In this document: positions 1 through 9,826 of the stretch, piece by piece
How positions within the stretch are numbered: position 1 is the first letter of the stretch
How the letters are laid out: each line of letters opens with the position of its first letter
DNA from: Clostridium bornimense
GTDB taxonomy: Bacteria > Bacillota > Clostridia > Clostridiales > Clostridiaceae
NCBI RefSeq assembly: GCF_000577895.1
Contig: NZ_HG917868.1
Span: 2,108,001 to 2,172,000, forward strand
Direction: 5' to 3'
Length of the DNA stretch: 64,000 nt
Notes under the pieces: model-generated
What the model saw: the letters and a program-made list of their open reading frames with translations, nothing else
The model's database searches: none
What the model was told of the DNA's origin: nothing
Translations under genes and position numbers: made by a program

Positions 1-116
1 TTAAATACCTTTTTGTAAATCCATCCTATAACTTGTTCCCCTCTAAACTTACTCTCACCATTTTCTACCATCCATTGTTTTAATTCTTCTTTAGTTAAAT
101 CTAATATGTTTATCAT
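1..116 (-). CDS. rlmN: 23S rRNA (adenine-2503-C2)-methyltransferase RlmN, N-terminal fragment
   Basis: Only the first 38 or so codons are inside the window; the rest lies before base 1. The peptide starts [16 protein letters not shown] and continues with [17 protein letters not shown], the N-terminal signature of RlmN. RlmN is a radical-SAM enzyme that methylates C2 of A2503 in 23S rRNA and A37 of some tRNAs. The ATG at 116-114 follows an AAGGTGAGAGT ribosome site. It sits directly after rsmB on the same strand, as in the Bacillus rsmB-rlmN order. The catalytic cysteines are not visible, so the call rests on the N-terminus and synteny. Confidence 0.85.
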   Translation of the reverse strand, partial: MINILDLTKEELKQWMVENGESKFRGEQVIGWIYKKVF

Positions 117-133
117 ACTCTCACCTTGCTTTA

Positions 134-1453
134 TTACTTTCTTCTAAATTTAGCCATAAAGAAACCATCCATTGCTTTATTTGGCAGTATAGTTACATAT
201 CCTAATTTATCATATATCATATTATCTAGTGTACCAAAAAACACCTTTTCTATTTCATAATCAGGATTATTTTCTAAAAACCACTTTACATTTCCATCAT
301 TTTCTTTTAAGTTTAAAGTACAAGTAGAATATACTAATAATCCATCTTTCTTTACATATTTAGCAGCATTTTTCATAATATTTCTTTGAATATTTTGAAT
401 AGAAGAAATATCTGATTCTTTTTTCTCCCATTTAATTTCTGGTTTTTTTCTTATAATACCAAGTCCTGAGCAAGGTACATCTATAAGCACTCTATCAAAA
501 GAATTTTCAAATTCTTCATTAAATTCTTCACCATTATAGGTTCTCGTTTCAATTATATCGATTCCTAACCTATTAGCATTTTCTTCTACTAACTTAAGTT
601 TATTTTCATGAATATCACAAGCTACTACTTTACCTTTATTATTCATAAGTTCAGCTATGTGTGTAGTTTTACCACCTGGTGCAGAACATACATCTAAAAC
701 ATCAAAGCCTTCTTCTAAATCCATTATTGATGCTACAAGCATCGCAGATTCATCTTGTACTGTTATATATCCTTCCTTAAATAATGGATTTTCTTCTATT
801 GACTTTCCTCTAACAATCTCAATAGCATCTGGTGATACAAATCCTTCATTTGCTTCATAACCAAGCTCTTCTAACTTAGTGAAAATATCATCATAATCAC
901 CTTTTAAGCAATTAACTCTTACTGTAACTGCTGGTCTCTCATTAAGCCCTTTGAATATAGCTGGAGAATATGTTCCATAATCTCTTCTTAAGCTTTGAAT
1001 CATCCATGGTTCTAATGAATACTTAAAAGCTTCTTTATAATCTATATTTTTAAATGTAGGCTTTTTATCTCCTCTAATATAGGTTCTTACTACTGCATTT
1101 ACAAAAGAAGCCATCTTTATTCCAGCTCTTTTTTTAGTTAATTCTACTGCTTCATTTACTGCTGCAAATTCAGGAATCCTACTAAGATACTTTAATTGAT
1201 ATATAGTTATTCTTATTATATTTATAGAAAACTTATCTATATCTCTTATATTTCTACCTGCTATAGCCTTTATAATCTCATCTATAGTATATTTATGTTT
1301 TAATGTTCCATATACAAGTTCTGTTATTAATCCTTTATCTATATCTCTAACATTACTCTTATTCAATGCATTATTTAAAGCTATATTCGAATAAGCTTTC
1401 TTAAAAAATACTTCATCTAAAACTTCTACTGCTACTTCTCTACCACTCTTCAT
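134..1453 (-). CDS. rsmB: 16S rRNA (cytosine-967-C5)-methyltransferase RsmB
   Basis: 439 aa, the normal length for RsmB/Sun. Residues 1-140 form a NusB-like RNA-binding domain and the rest is a Rossmann methyltransferase. The AdoMet loop reads [11 protein letters not shown] (254-264). The two cysteines of m5C methyltransferases are present: C328 in DVPCSGLG and catalytic C378 in STCTL. By family knowledge it methylates C967 of 16S rRNA in the cytoplasm. Its start overlaps the fmt stop by four bases, which suggests translational coupling, and rlmN follows 17 bp downstream. Confidence 0.95.
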   Translation of the reverse strand: MKSGREVAVEVLDEVFFKKAYSNIALNNALNKSNVRDIDKGLITELVYGTLKHKYTIDEIIKAIAGRNIRDIDKFSINIIRITIYQLKYLSRIPEFAAVNEAVELTKKRAGIKMASFVNAVVRTYIRGDKKPTFKNIDYKEAFKYSLEPWMIQSLRRDYGTYSPAIFKGLNERPAVTVRVNCLKGDYDDIFTKLEELGYEANEGFVSPDAIEIVRGKSIEENPLFKEGYITVQDESAMLVASIMDLEEGFDVLDVCSAPGGKTTHIAELMNNKGKVVACDIHENKLKLVEENANRLGIDIIETRTYNGEEFNEEFENSFDRVLIDVPCSGLGIIRKKPEIKWEKKESDISSIQNIQRNIMKNAAKYVKKDGLLVYSTCTLNLKENDGNVKWFLENNPDYEIEKVFFGTLDNMIYDKLGYVTILPNKAMDGFFMAKFRRK

Positions 1454-2379
1454 ATTAATACTACCTTTTCCTCTATTGAATTTCCTTTTAAGTATTCTTT
1501 TACTTCTAAAGGTTTTTTATTTGGAAATTGAATTTTCTTTATTAATAACACTTTATCCCCTGTTGCTACACGAATTCCATCATTATTAGCCTTTAAGATA
1601 GTGCCTGGTGTTTCATTACATTTTTCATCTAATGGAGTTGTTTCATATATCTTTACTACTTGATTATTATATATAGTTGTAGCTATAGGCCATGGATTTA
1701 CTCCTCTTACTAAGTTATGAATTTCCACCGCTGTTTTATTCCAATTTATTTTTCCAGTTTCCTTAGACAACATAGAAGCATAGTTAGATAAGCTATCATC
1801 TTGTTTTTCAGGCACTATATCACCTTTCACAAATTTGTCTATAGTTTCTAGCAATAGCTTTCCACCTTCTACCATTAGAATATCATGTAATTGCCCTGCT
1901 GTCATGTTTTCTGTGATTTCAACTTCTTGTTTTAAAAGCATATCACCTTCATCTAAAGCTACATCCATAAGCATAGTTGTATTTCCAGATACTTTTTCAC
2001 CATCTATAATAGCCCAATTAAGAGGAGCCGCTCCTCTATATTTAGGTAATAATGAACCATGTAAATTTATACATGCATATTTAGGAATATCTAATACTTC
2101 TTTAGGAAGTATTTGCCCATATGCAACAACAATTATAAAATCTGGTGCCAACTCTTTTAACTTATCAATATATTCTCTTTCACTTCTAAGTTTTTCAGGT
2201 TGATATACATCTATGTTATGTTTAACTGCTACTTCTTTAACTGCTGAAAAAGCAAGTTTCTTCCCTCTACCTCTTGGTCTATCTGGTTGTGTAAAAACAC
2301 CTAATACATTATGATTATTAATCATAGCTTCTAAAGAAGGAACTGCAAATTCAGGAGTTCCCATAAAAACTATATTCAT
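1450..2379 (-). CDS. fmt: methionyl-tRNA formyltransferase
   Basis: About 309 aa from ATG 2379, chosen over an upstream start at 2394 because GAGGAG lies 7 nt before it and the product then begins [13 protein letters not shown], the family norm. It formylates initiator Met-tRNA using 10-formyl-tetrahydrofolate. The folate and catalytic segment is [19 protein letters not shown], and a second conserved stretch, [12 protein letters not shown], follows. The C-terminal third is the OB-fold tRNA-binding domain ([16 protein letters not shown] onward). It is paired with def immediately upstream, which removes the same formyl group after synthesis. Confidence 0.96.
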   Translation of the reverse strand: MNIVFMGTPEFAVPSLEAMINNHNVLGVFTQPDRPRGRGKKLAFSAVKEVAVKHNIDVYQPEKLRSEREYIDKLKELAPDFIIVVAYGQILPKEVLDIPKYACINLHGSLLPKYRGAAPLNWAIIDGEKVSGNTTMLMDVALDEGDMLLKQEVEITENMTAGQLHDILMVEGGKLLLETIDKFVKGDIVPEKQDDSLSNYASMLSKETGKINWNKTAVEIHNLVRGVNPWPIATTIYNNQVVKIYETTPLDEKCNETPGTILKANNDGIRVATGDKVLLIKKIQFPNKKPLEVKEYLKGNSIEEKVVLI

Positions 2380-2383
2380 AGTA

Positions 2384-2833
2384 TTACTCCTCACTTTCTA
2401 CCGCTTTATCAACAAATAATATTCCTTCTAAATGATCTATTTCGTGACAGAATGCTCTTGCTAATAATTCTTCTCCCACAAGTTCTCTTACTTTACCATT
2501 CTCATCTTGAGCTTTTACCCATACTTTCATTGGTCTATCTACTTCTTTACTCTCTCCTGGTATTGAAAGACATCCTTCGAAATCTCTATAGCTTCCTTCT
2601 GTCTTTATTATTTCAGGATTGATTAATACCATTGGTCCATCTCCAATATCAATAACAACTATCCTCTTTAAAACTCCAACTTGTGGTGCTGCAAGACCTA
2701 CTCCATCTTCTTCATACATTGTATCTATCATATCTTCTATTAAAATAAGAGTTCTTTCATCTATCTTCTCTACTACTTTACTCTTCTTTCTTAAAAGTGG
2801 ATCTCCTATTTTTCTAACATTTCTTATTGCCAT
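2384..2833 (-). CDS. def: peptide deformylase
   Basis: 149 aa with all three deformylase motifs: [10 protein letters not shown] (44-53), EGCLSIP (86-92, metal ligand C88) and HEIDH (130-134, two metal histidines and the catalytic glutamate). It removes the N-formyl group from nascent proteins and normally uses Fe2+. The gene sits between priA and fmt in the order seen in Bacillus, with 4 bp to fmt. The product begins [18 protein letters not shown], so the annotated ATG is well supported. Confidence 0.97.
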   Translation of the reverse strand: MAIRNVRKIGDPLLRKKSKVVEKIDERTLILIEDMIDTMYEEDGVGLAAPQVGVLKRIVVIDIGDGPMVLINPEIIKTEGSYRDFEGCLSIPGESKEVDRPMKVWVKAQDENGKVRELVGEELLARAFCHEIDHLEGILFVDKAVESEE

Positions 2834-2869
2834 GTTAATGCCTCCTATAAAAATATATATACTATATTA

Positions 2870-5071
2870 TCACAGTAAATCATTTGGATTTATGTCTACT
2901 GAAATTTTTATATTACTATTTTTTTTCTTTACTATATTATACACAAAATCTTTGATATTTTTATTAATATTTTGAGATAATTCCCCTTTTATAATAATTT
3001 GATATCGAAAATTATTATTTATTTTTAAAATAGGACAAGGAACCGGTCCAAGAATTGACAAATTAGTAAACTTAGCTTTCATTTCCTTTGCTAAAACATT
3101 TATAGTGTCTATAACTTCATCTTCTTTACTATAAAATAAATTTACTAATAAAATTTCCCCAAAAGGAGGATATTTCATTGCCTGCCTTATATCTACCTCA
3201 TCATTATAAAATCCTTTATAATCAACTTTTTCAGCCCTCTGTATTGCATAATTGCCTGGAGTATAGGTTTGTATCACTACTTCCCCTTCCTTTGTTCCTC
3301 TTCCAGCTCTTCCTGCAACCTGTGTCAATAGCTGAAATGTCCTTTCAGCAGATTTATACTGTGGAATATTAAGTGTTAAATCTGCTGCTAAAACACCTAC
3401 CAATGTTACATTTTTGAAATCAAATCCCTTTGTTATCATTTGTGTCCCTATTAATATATCTATTTCATTATTCTTAAGTCTTTCATAAACTTCACTAAAA
3501 GAATTTCTTCCCTTCATAGTGTCTAAATCCATTCTTTCTATATTAGCATTTGGAAAAGCCTTTTTAGTTAACCTTTCAACTTTTTCTGTTCCTATACCAA
3601 AAAACTTTATATACTTACTTTTACATTTTGGACACTTAATTTGTGGCCTAGTTCTATAACCACAATAATGACATTCTAATATATTTTCTGACCTGTGAAG
3701 TGTTAGTGATACATCACAGTTAGGACACTTATATACAAACCCACAAGCTCTACAAGAAACAAAGGATGAATCCCCTCTTCTATTAAGAAATAAAATTATT
3801 TGTTCTTTTTTCTCTAATCTATCATTTATCTTTTCATATAAACTTTTAGAAAAAATAGAACTATTACCATTGCTTAATTCAGACCTCATATCTACTACTT
3901 CAATCTTAGGCATTACTGCTCCCGGAATTCTATCTTCCATTTCAATAAGCTTATAATGACCATTTTTCCCTTTTGTATAGCTTTCTAAACTTGGAGTGGC
4001 AGATGCTAAAACAACTTTTCCACCCTTCATATCCATTAAAAATTCAGCTACTTCTCTAGCATCATATTTAGGATCTGTTTCAGATTTATATGTATTTTCA
4101 TGCTCTTCGTCAATTATAATTAATCCTAAGTTACTAAACGGTAGAAATAGAGCCGACCTTGGTCCAATAGCAACCTTTATCTCTTTCTTCTTTATAGAGT
4201 ACCAAAAATCATATTTTTCACCAACACTCATCTTTGAGTGAAAAACTCCGATTTCTATTTGTAATCTTCCCTTTATTCTTTCCACCATCTGCGGTGTAAG
4301 TGAAATTTCTGGTACTAATATAATAACATCTTTATCTTTTTTTAAATTTTCCTCTATAAGCCTTATAAATACTTCTGTTTTCCCACTACCGGTAACTCCA
4401 TGTATTAAAAATTTATTGTAAAAACTATCATTTATAGTGGTCAGTGCCATACTTTGTTGTAATGTTAAATTCTTTTCTTCTTCTCTAATATAATTTCTAC
4501 TGCTATATCTAAGTATTCTCTTTTCTTCTTCCTTTATATACTGGTGCTTTATCAGAGTGTTTATAGATGACAATGATAAACTTTTACTCTTACTAAGAGC
4601 ACTCTTACTATACTTACCTTCATTGCATTGTACTTCATTATATATAGACATATATGGTTCTTTAGCAAATTTACCATCTAACGGTTTTTCTATATATAAT
4701 TTTTTTTCAATCTTTATCTTCGATCCTTTATCTGCCCCAGGCGGTGTTATTAACCTTATACAATCAATATATGTAGCAAGATATTTATCTTTTATAAATT
4801 GTATAACCCTCTTATCCTCTTCTGTAAAATGCTCTATATCATCTTTTATCTCTTTAATATACTTTATTCTATAACCATTACTACTTTCTGGTCTACAATA
4901 ATATATTTCATATACATATCCATCTATTTTTTTATTACTAACTCCAAAAGGAATAGTAACCCTTTTACCAATAGCAATAGTATCATTCATTTCCTTTGGC
5001 ACCTTATATGTAAATATATTATCCAATCCATAATGATCTACTTCAATTACTATACCTGCATAAAGTTCCAT
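2870..5071 (-). CDS. priA: primosomal protein N' (replication restart helicase PriA)
   Basis: 733 aa. PriA recognises stalled or branched forks and loads the replicative helicase. The N-terminal DNA-binding domain starts MELYAGIVIEVDHYGLDN. The helicase core has Walker A GVTGSGKT (225-232) and a DEEH box (321-324). Eight zinc-ligand cysteines are visible at about 440, 443, 449, 452, 467, 470, 480 and 483. The C-terminal helicase lobe includes LIGTQMITKGFDF and QVAGRAGRG. It sits between coaBC and def, the conserved Firmicute order. Confidence 0.97.
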   Translation of the reverse strand: MELYAGIVIEVDHYGLDNIFTYKVPKEMNDTIAIGKRVTIPFGVSNKKIDGYVYEIYYCRPESSNGYRIKYIKEIKDDIEHFTEEDKRVIQFIKDKYLATYIDCIRLITPPGADKGSKIKIEKKLYIEKPLDGKFAKEPYMSIYNEVQCNEGKYSKSALSKSKSLSLSSINTLIKHQYIKEEEKRILRYSSRNYIREEEKNLTLQQSMALTTINDSFYNKFLIHGVTGSGKTEVFIRLIEENLKKDKDVIILVPEISLTPQMVERIKGRLQIEIGVFHSKMSVGEKYDFWYSIKKKEIKVAIGPRSALFLPFSNLGLIIIDEEHENTYKSETDPKYDAREVAEFLMDMKGGKVVLASATPSLESYTKGKNGHYKLIEMEDRIPGAVMPKIEVVDMRSELSNGNSSIFSKSLYEKINDRLEKKEQIILFLNRRGDSSFVSCRACGFVYKCPNCDVSLTLHRSENILECHYCGYRTRPQIKCPKCKSKYIKFFGIGTEKVERLTKKAFPNANIERMDLDTMKGRNSFSEVYERLKNNEIDILIGTQMITKGFDFKNVTLVGVLAADLTLNIPQYKSAERTFQLLTQVAGRAGRGTKEGEVVIQTYTPGNYAIQRAEKVDYKGFYNDEVDIRQAMKYPPFGEILLVNLFYSKEDEVIDTINVLAKEMKAKFTNLSILGPVPCPILKINNNFRYQIIIKGELSQNINKNIKDFVYNIVKKKNSNIKISVDINPNDLL

Positions 5072-5118
5072 ATAAACACCTCCTTTTTCCAGTGCACTGA
5101 ATTAAGTGAACTGAAAAA

Positions 5119-5136
5119 AAAGCCCCTAGAGGCTTT
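5119..5136 (-). terminator. rho-independent terminator overlapping the end of coaBC
   Basis: In the minus direction AAAGCC pairs with GGCTTT around CTAGGG, followed by a run of T. The coaBC stop (TAG, 5128-5126) lies inside the hairpin loop, so the last codons are part of the terminator. It separates coaBC from priA, which therefore probably has its own promoter or depends on read-through. Confidence 0.7.
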
Positions 5137-6313
5137 TTTTCAATATTGTATCAAATAGATTTTTAGCAACTTCTCTTTTCGTCATTTTATCTAAAACTAA
5201 TTCGTTTCCATCTCTAGACATAATAGTCACTTTGTTAAAATCACTTTTAAATCCATATTCATTAGTAGAAATATCATTAGCAACTATAAAATCTAAATTC
5301 TTTTTTATAAGTTTTCCTCTAGCATTTTCTAATAAATCATTACTTTCAGCTGCAAAACCTACTAAAATATTCTCTTTTTTAACTTCACCTAATAGCTTTA
5401 AAATATCAGAATCTCTTTTAAATTCAATAACTAAATCTTCATTGCCTTTTTTTATCTTTTTATCACTATAATGTTTAGGTTTGTAATCTGCTACTGCTGC
5501 TGACATTACTATAATATTAAATTCATCATATCTATCCATTATAGCATCTTTCATTTCTTCATTTGTAGATACATTAATAACATCAATTCCTAGTGGTGCC
5601 TTTAGATTAGTTGGTCCACTAACTAATGTAACCTTAGCTCCTCTATCTCTAGCTTCTTTGGCAATTTCATATCCCATCTTACCACTAGAATTATTAGTAA
5701 TATATCTTACAGGATCAATTTTACTTATTGTTGGGCCTGCAGATACTAATACTCTTTTACCTACCAAATCTTTATTATTGTATAATGCAGATTCTACTAT
5801 CTCACAAATATCATCAACATCCGCAAGTTTCCCTTTGCCTACATCTCCACAAGCAAGCCTTCCACTATCTGGTTCTATGAATTTGTAGCCATATTTTTTT
5901 AATTTTTCTATATTATTTTGTAATATAGGATTTTCATACATATTTGTGTTCATTGCTGGCGCAAATATAACCTCTGACTTAGTAGCCATTATAGTTGTTG
6001 ATAACATATCATCAGCTATACCATTGGCAATTTTACCAATTATATTAGCCGTAGCTGGTGCTACTAAAATAACATCTGCCTTTTTTGCTAATGATATATG
6101 TTGTATTTCAAAAGCTCTTGGTTCTTCAAACATATCATAGATAACCATGTTGGAACTTAATGATTGAAAAGATAATGGAGTTACAAACTCCCTTGCATGT
6201 TCTGTCATTATTACATGAACATCAATATCTCTCTTTCTAAGCCTAGATACAATATCTAAAGCTTTATAAGCAGCAATTCCACCTGTAACTCCCAAAACAA
6301 CAGTTTTCCCCAT
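5126..6313 (-). CDS. coaBC: bifunctional phosphopantothenoylcysteine decarboxylase / phosphopantothenate-cysteine ligase CoaBC
   Basis: 395 aa, full length for the fused enzyme. The flavoprotein CoaC half covers residues 1 to about 180: GVTGGIAAYKA near the start, His72 in QHISLAKKAD, PAMNTNMY (119-126) and the active-site loop cysteine C155 in LACGDVGKG. The CoaB ligase half begins near 187 with SAGPTISKIDPVRYITN and NNSSGKMG. Together they convert 4'-phosphopantothenate and cysteine to 4'-phosphopantetheine for coenzyme A. It follows rpoZ in the conserved remA-gmk-rpoZ-coaBC run. Confidence 0.96.
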   Translation of the reverse strand: MGKTVVLGVTGGIAAYKALDIVSRLRKRDIDVHVIMTEHAREFVTPLSFQSLSSNMVIYDMFEEPRAFEIQHISLAKKADVILVAPATANIIGKIANGIADDMLSTTIMATKSEVIFAPAMNTNMYENPILQNNIEKLKKYGYKFIEPDSGRLACGDVGKGKLADVDDICEIVESALYNNKDLVGKRVLVSAGPTISKIDPVRYITNNSSGKMGYEIAKEARDRGAKVTLVSGPTNLKAPLGIDVINVSTNEEMKDAIMDRYDEFNIIVMSAAVADYKPKHYSDKKIKKGNEDLVIEFKRDSDILKLLGEVKKENILVGFAAESNDLLENARGKLIKKNLDFIVANDISTNEYGFKSDFNKVTIMSRDGNELVLDKMTKREVAKNLFDTILKKSL

Positions 6314-6345
6314 AATATCCCTCTTTTACGCTATAAGTTGGTGTA

Positions 6346-6564
6346 TTATTTTATACCTTCGTCAACTTTTTCAAATTCAACTTTATCTTCATTAACTTCA
6401 TTAATTGCAATTGTTAATGCTTTATTTGATTTTATATTAACTAGTGGTTCATCACCATCTATAATTTCTCTAGCTCTCTTTGAAGTTATTACAACTAAAG
6501 AATATCTATCTCCAGTTCTCTTTTTTAATTCATAAACTGATGGATTGATCATTGCATCACTCAT
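6346..6564 (-). CDS. rpoZ: DNA-directed RNA polymerase omega subunit
   Basis: 72 aa, typical of Firmicute omega. It contains the conserved core RYSLVVITSKRAREI and an acidic tail. Omega helps beta-prime fold and assemble into RNA polymerase. The start overlaps the end of gmk by 8 bp, so the two are translationally coupled. The gmk-rpoZ pairing is widespread in bacteria. Confidence 0.95.
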   Translation of the reverse strand: MSDAMINPSVYELKKRTGDRYSLVVITSKRAREIIDGDEPLVNIKSNKALTIAINEVNEDKVEFEKVDEGIK

Positions 6565-7186
6565 TTATAAAATCCTCCTTAGAATTCAACATAATTTCTT
6601 TTACTCTATCTACTCTGCATCTTTCTGCTAATAATATACCTTCTATTTTTTCAACGGCAACATTAACTTCATCATTTACTACAGCATAATTATATTTAGA
6701 TATATAATTTATTTCTTTAAATGCAGTGTTAAACCTTGTCAATAATGACTCTGGTGTTTCTGAACCTCTTCCAATAAGCCTCTTTTTAAGTTCCTCCATA
6801 GATGGTGGAAGAATAAAGATAAACACTCCATCTGGATAAGTTTCTTTTACTTTAAGGGCACCTTGTATATCTATTTCTAATATAACATCTTTTCCTTCAT
6901 CAAGTTTTTCTAAAACACTTGATTTAGGTGTACCATATAGATTCCCATGAACTTCTGCATGCTCTAAAAAATCACCGGATTCTATCTTCTTAATAAAATC
7001 TTCTCTAGTTAGAAAATAATATGATTTCCCATCAATTTCTCCTGCTCTTGGATTTCTAGTAGTGGCAGATACAGATATATAATAATCTTTTTTTTCTACT
7101 AGAGCTTTACAAATAGTTCCTTTTCCAGCTCCTGATGGACCTGATATTACAATTAAAAGTCCTTTATCGTAATTATCGTATTGCAT
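6557..7186 (-). CDS. gmk: guanylate kinase
   Basis: 209 aa. It phosphorylates GMP to GDP with ATP. The P-loop is GPSGAGKGT (16-24). The GMP-binding stretch SVSATTRNPRAGEIDGKSYYF and the segment VILEIDIQGALKVKE follow in the usual order. The start codon overlaps the remA stop (TAATG arrangement) and the end overlaps rpoZ, so all three genes are likely on one message. Confidence 0.97.
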   Translation of the reverse strand: MQYDNYDKGLLIVISGPSGAGKGTICKALVEKKDYYISVSATTRNPRAGEIDGKSYYFLTREDFIKKIESGDFLEHAEVHGNLYGTPKSSVLEKLDEGKDVILEIDIQGALKVKETYPDGVFIFILPPSMEELKKRLIGRGSETPESLLTRFNTAFKEINYISKYNYAVVNDEVNVAVEKIEGILLAERCRVDRVKEIMLNSKEDFINE

Positions 7187-7461
7187 TATTCATCAACCTC
7201 TTCTATACCTTGCTCTTCACCCTTTGTACTTAATCTATGCGCTACTGTTTCTGGTTGTACAGCTGATAAAATTACATGATCTGAATCCGTAACTATAACA
7301 GCTCTTGTTCTTCTACCATATGTAGCATCTATTAGCATACCTCTGTCTCTCGCTTCTTGAATTATTCTTTTAATTGGTGCTGATTCCGGTGATACTATAG
7401 CTACTAATCTGTTAGCAGATACTATATTTCCAAATCCGATATTAATTAATTTAATGCCCAT
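7186..7461 (-). CDS. remA: RemA family DNA-binding regulator (DUF370)
   Basis: 91 aa beginning [22 protein letters not shown], diagnostic of the RemA/DUF370 family. In Bacillus subtilis RemA is a multimeric DNA-binding activator of biofilm matrix operons. In clostridia the targets are less clear, so the function here is by family only. The central [19 protein letters not shown] matches the conserved basic segment. It lies between yicC and gmk, as in Bacillus. Confidence 0.9.
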   Translation of the reverse strand: MGIKLINIGFGNIVSANRLVAIVSPESAPIKRIIQEARDRGMLIDATYGRRTRAVIVTDSDHVILSAVQPETVAHRLSTKGEEQGIEEVDE

Positions 7462-7476
7462 GAAAATCCTCCTAAA

Positions 7477-8361
7477 CTATTCAATATTTTGAATTTGTTC
7501 TCTTATTTTTTCTATTTCATTTTTTATATTTATGCTTATATTAGTTACTCTAATATCATTAGCTTTTGATGCTATAGTATTAGCTTCTCTATTCATCTCT
7601 TGCACAATAAAATCAAGCTTTCTTCCTACTGGCTCATCTAAATTAAGATTATCCCTCATTTGATTTATATGACTATATAATCTTACAGTTTCCTCATCTA
7701 CACAACTTTTGTCAGCAAAAATCGCTACCTCTTGAGCAATTCTATTTTCATCTACGTTAATATTGGATCCTTCTAGAAGTTCTTCAACTCTTTCTGAAAG
7801 CTTAACTCTGTAACTTTCTACAGTATCTTTACCTAATTCACACAATAAGTCAACATTTTTCTCGATACCTTGAAGTTTCTTTAGTAAATCTTCTTTTAAC
7901 TTTTCCCCTTCTTTAACTCTCATTAAAACAATGTTTTCTACTGCTTCATCTAAAGCTACTTTTAGAACTCTAAATGCTTCTTCCTCATCTAACTCCGCAG
8001 TCTCTACTGTAATTACATCTGGGAATTTAGATAATAGAGATAAGGTCGGTTCATCATTTAAGTTATATATTTCCTTCATATCAGTTAAACATTTAAAATA
8101 ACTATCACCTAGCTCCTTATTAAAAGTAGCGACACCTGAATTTTTTCCATTATTATTTTGAGTTATAAAAATATCTACTTTCCCTCTTGTTAAACTTTTA
8201 GATATTATTTTACGTATTTTATCTTCTGTGGCCATAAGACTTCTTGGCATTCTAATATTCAAATCAAGAAATCTATGATTTACACTTTTCATTTCAATTG
8301 TAAATCCTAAATCTCCTTCTGAATATATACCACGTCCAAACCCAGTCATACTTTTTAGCAT
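7477..8361 (-). CDS. yicC: YicC family endoribonuclease-like protein
   Basis: 294 aa from ATG 8361, which has GGAAGG upstream and gives the family N-terminus MLKSMTGFGRG; a start at 8385 would add eight untypical residues. Residues 1 to about 155 match the YicC N-terminal domain, and the C-terminus carries the DUF1732 block with KLDFIVQEMNREANTI. Enterobacterial YicC is reported to act in RNA degradation; the role in clostridia is inferred. It is the first gene of the block running to rlmN. Confidence 0.9.
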   Translation of the reverse strand: MLKSMTGFGRGIYSEGDLGFTIEMKSVNHRFLDLNIRMPRSLMATEDKIRKIISKSLTRGKVDIFITQNNNGKNSGVATFNKELGDSYFKCLTDMKEIYNLNDEPTLSLLSKFPDVITVETAELDEEEAFRVLKVALDEAVENIVLMRVKEGEKLKEDLLKKLQGIEKNVDLLCELGKDTVESYRVKLSERVEELLEGSNINVDENRIAQEVAIFADKSCVDEETVRLYSHINQMRDNLNLDEPVGRKLDFIVQEMNREANTIASKANDIRVTNISINIKNEIEKIREQIQNIE

Positions 8362-8423
8362 GGTACCATCCTTCCCGATTGGCAAAAATCATTCAATACT
8401 ATGGATTATATCACATATTCTTT

Positions 8424-8540
8424 ATAATTCACAATTCACATTTCACAATTATCGATTATTAATTCATATTTCATAATTTTGATAATATTAAATCCACTTA
8501 TCATAATCTTAAAACTGTAGAAATTGTGAATTTTTAATTT
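8424..8540. repeat. intergenic repeat family member 1 (TTCACAATT-ended)
   Basis: The space 8362-8679 has no gene. It begins with iterated TTCACAATT-type words (ATAATTCACAATTC at 8424) and closes near 8521-8535 with the inverted word AAATTGTGAATTTTT. The interior is AT-rich and shares no long module with the other copies. This is a short, probably degenerate member of the family seen at eleven other loci. Confidence 0.6.
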
Positions 8541-8577
8541 ATAGTTTTACTCCGTTTCTTATATTGTCATAAATAGA

Positions 8578-8611
8578 ATGTTGCAAAACAACCTAAGTCA
8601 CTTTGCAACAT
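8578..8611 (-). terminator. hairpin downstream of the asparaginase gene
   Basis: ATGTTGCAAA and TTTGCAACAT form a perfect 10-bp stem around a 14-nt loop. In the minus direction it lies about 70 bp after the ansA stop and is followed by TCTATTTAT, a weak T-tract. A terminator is likely but not certain. Confidence 0.55.
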
Positions 8612-8679
8612 CCATCTCAATAAATTATAGTTTATATATTTATTATTGTAAATATATATAATAAAAACAATACTATTTA

Positions 8680-9663
8680 TTAATAACGACCTTCTTCAAA
8701 TATTTCTTTTATCTTATCTAAGTCTTTAATTTTTCCTAAGGCTAACATTAATTTTATTCTGGCTTTTTGACCACATAAATCATCACCAAAAATTACTCCC
8801 ATGTTTCTTAATGTTTTTCCTCCACCTTCATATCCATAAGAATCTAAAACTCTTCCATTAAAACATCTTGATACTAATACTACCGGTAGATTATTATCAA
8901 TAGCCATTTTTATTCCTTCTAACATTGCTGGTGGTACATTTCCTCTACCCATACCTTCTATTACAAAACCTTTATATCCAATACTTATAAGGTATTTCAT
9001 AACATCGCTATTGTCGCCAGCAACAACCTTAATAAGAGCAACTTTATCTTCTATTTTGTCTGATATAAATTTTCTTTTCATAAATGCTCTTCTATAATAT
9101 AGAACCTTATTATTATCAACAATACCTATAGATCCAAACTCTGGACTTCTAAATGCATCTAAGTGCATTGAATGTGCTTTCGTAACCTGAGATGCTAAAT
9201 GCACTTCATTATTCATGCATACTAATACCCCGCGATTTTTACTCTCATCAGATATTGCTGTACATATAGAGGCTGATAAATTAGCTGGACCATCATATCC
9301 TAGTTCTGAAGAATTTCTCATAGCCCCTGTAACTATAACTGGTTTCTCGCTATTTATCGTTAGGTCTAATAAATATGCAGTTTCCTCCAATGAATCTGTA
9401 CCATGTGTAACTACTACCCCATCAACATCATCTCTTTCTAAAAAATTTTTTATATAATTAGAAAGATCCAACATTATTTTTGGTGTCATGTGTGGTCCAG
9501 GATTATTAGAAAAATCATAACTTTCTATTTCAGCAAACTCTTCTATTCCAGTAACCATTGACATTACTTCTTCACCTTTCAAAGTAGGAATAGCCGCTTG
9601 TATCCTTTCATCAACTCTCATTGATATTGTTCCACCATTAAATATTACAACTATCTTTTTCAT
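8680..9663 (-). CDS. ansA: L-asparaginase (type I, cytoplasmic)
   Basis: 327 aa with no signal peptide, so probably the cytoplasmic low-affinity type that hydrolyses asparagine to aspartate and ammonia. The N-terminal nucleophile motif is FNGGTISM (Thr12). The second active-site block is THGTDSLEETAY (HGTD at 87-90). A C-terminal domain follows with EGMGRGNVPPAM. It stands alone, divergent from the M19 peptidase gene at 9827. Glutaminase side activity cannot be judged from sequence. Confidence 0.9.
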   Translation of the reverse strand: MKKIVVIFNGGTISMRVDERIQAAIPTLKGEEVMSMVTGIEEFAEIESYDFSNNPGPHMTPKIMLDLSNYIKNFLERDDVDGVVVTHGTDSLEETAYLLDLTINSEKPVIVTGAMRNSSELGYDGPANLSASICTAISDESKNRGVLVCMNNEVHLASQVTKAHSMHLDAFRSPEFGSIGIVDNNKVLYYRRAFMKRKFISDKIEDKVALIKVVAGDNSDVMKYLISIGYKGFVIEGMGRGNVPPAMLEGIKMAIDNNLPVVLVSRCFNGRVLDSYGYEGGGKTLRNMGVIFGDDLCGQKARIKLMLALGKIKDLDKIKEIFEEGRY

Positions 9664-9826
9664 ATAAACCCCTGCCTCTTCTTCCGTTTTTTATATTATA
9701 TTCTCTTATCTTTCATAGGTAAATATAATATAATAACAAATGATATATTGTTATCAATATCATATATATCATATATAAACTATAATTATTTTCTCCAATT
9801 TATTAATAATTTAAAGGAGCATTTTT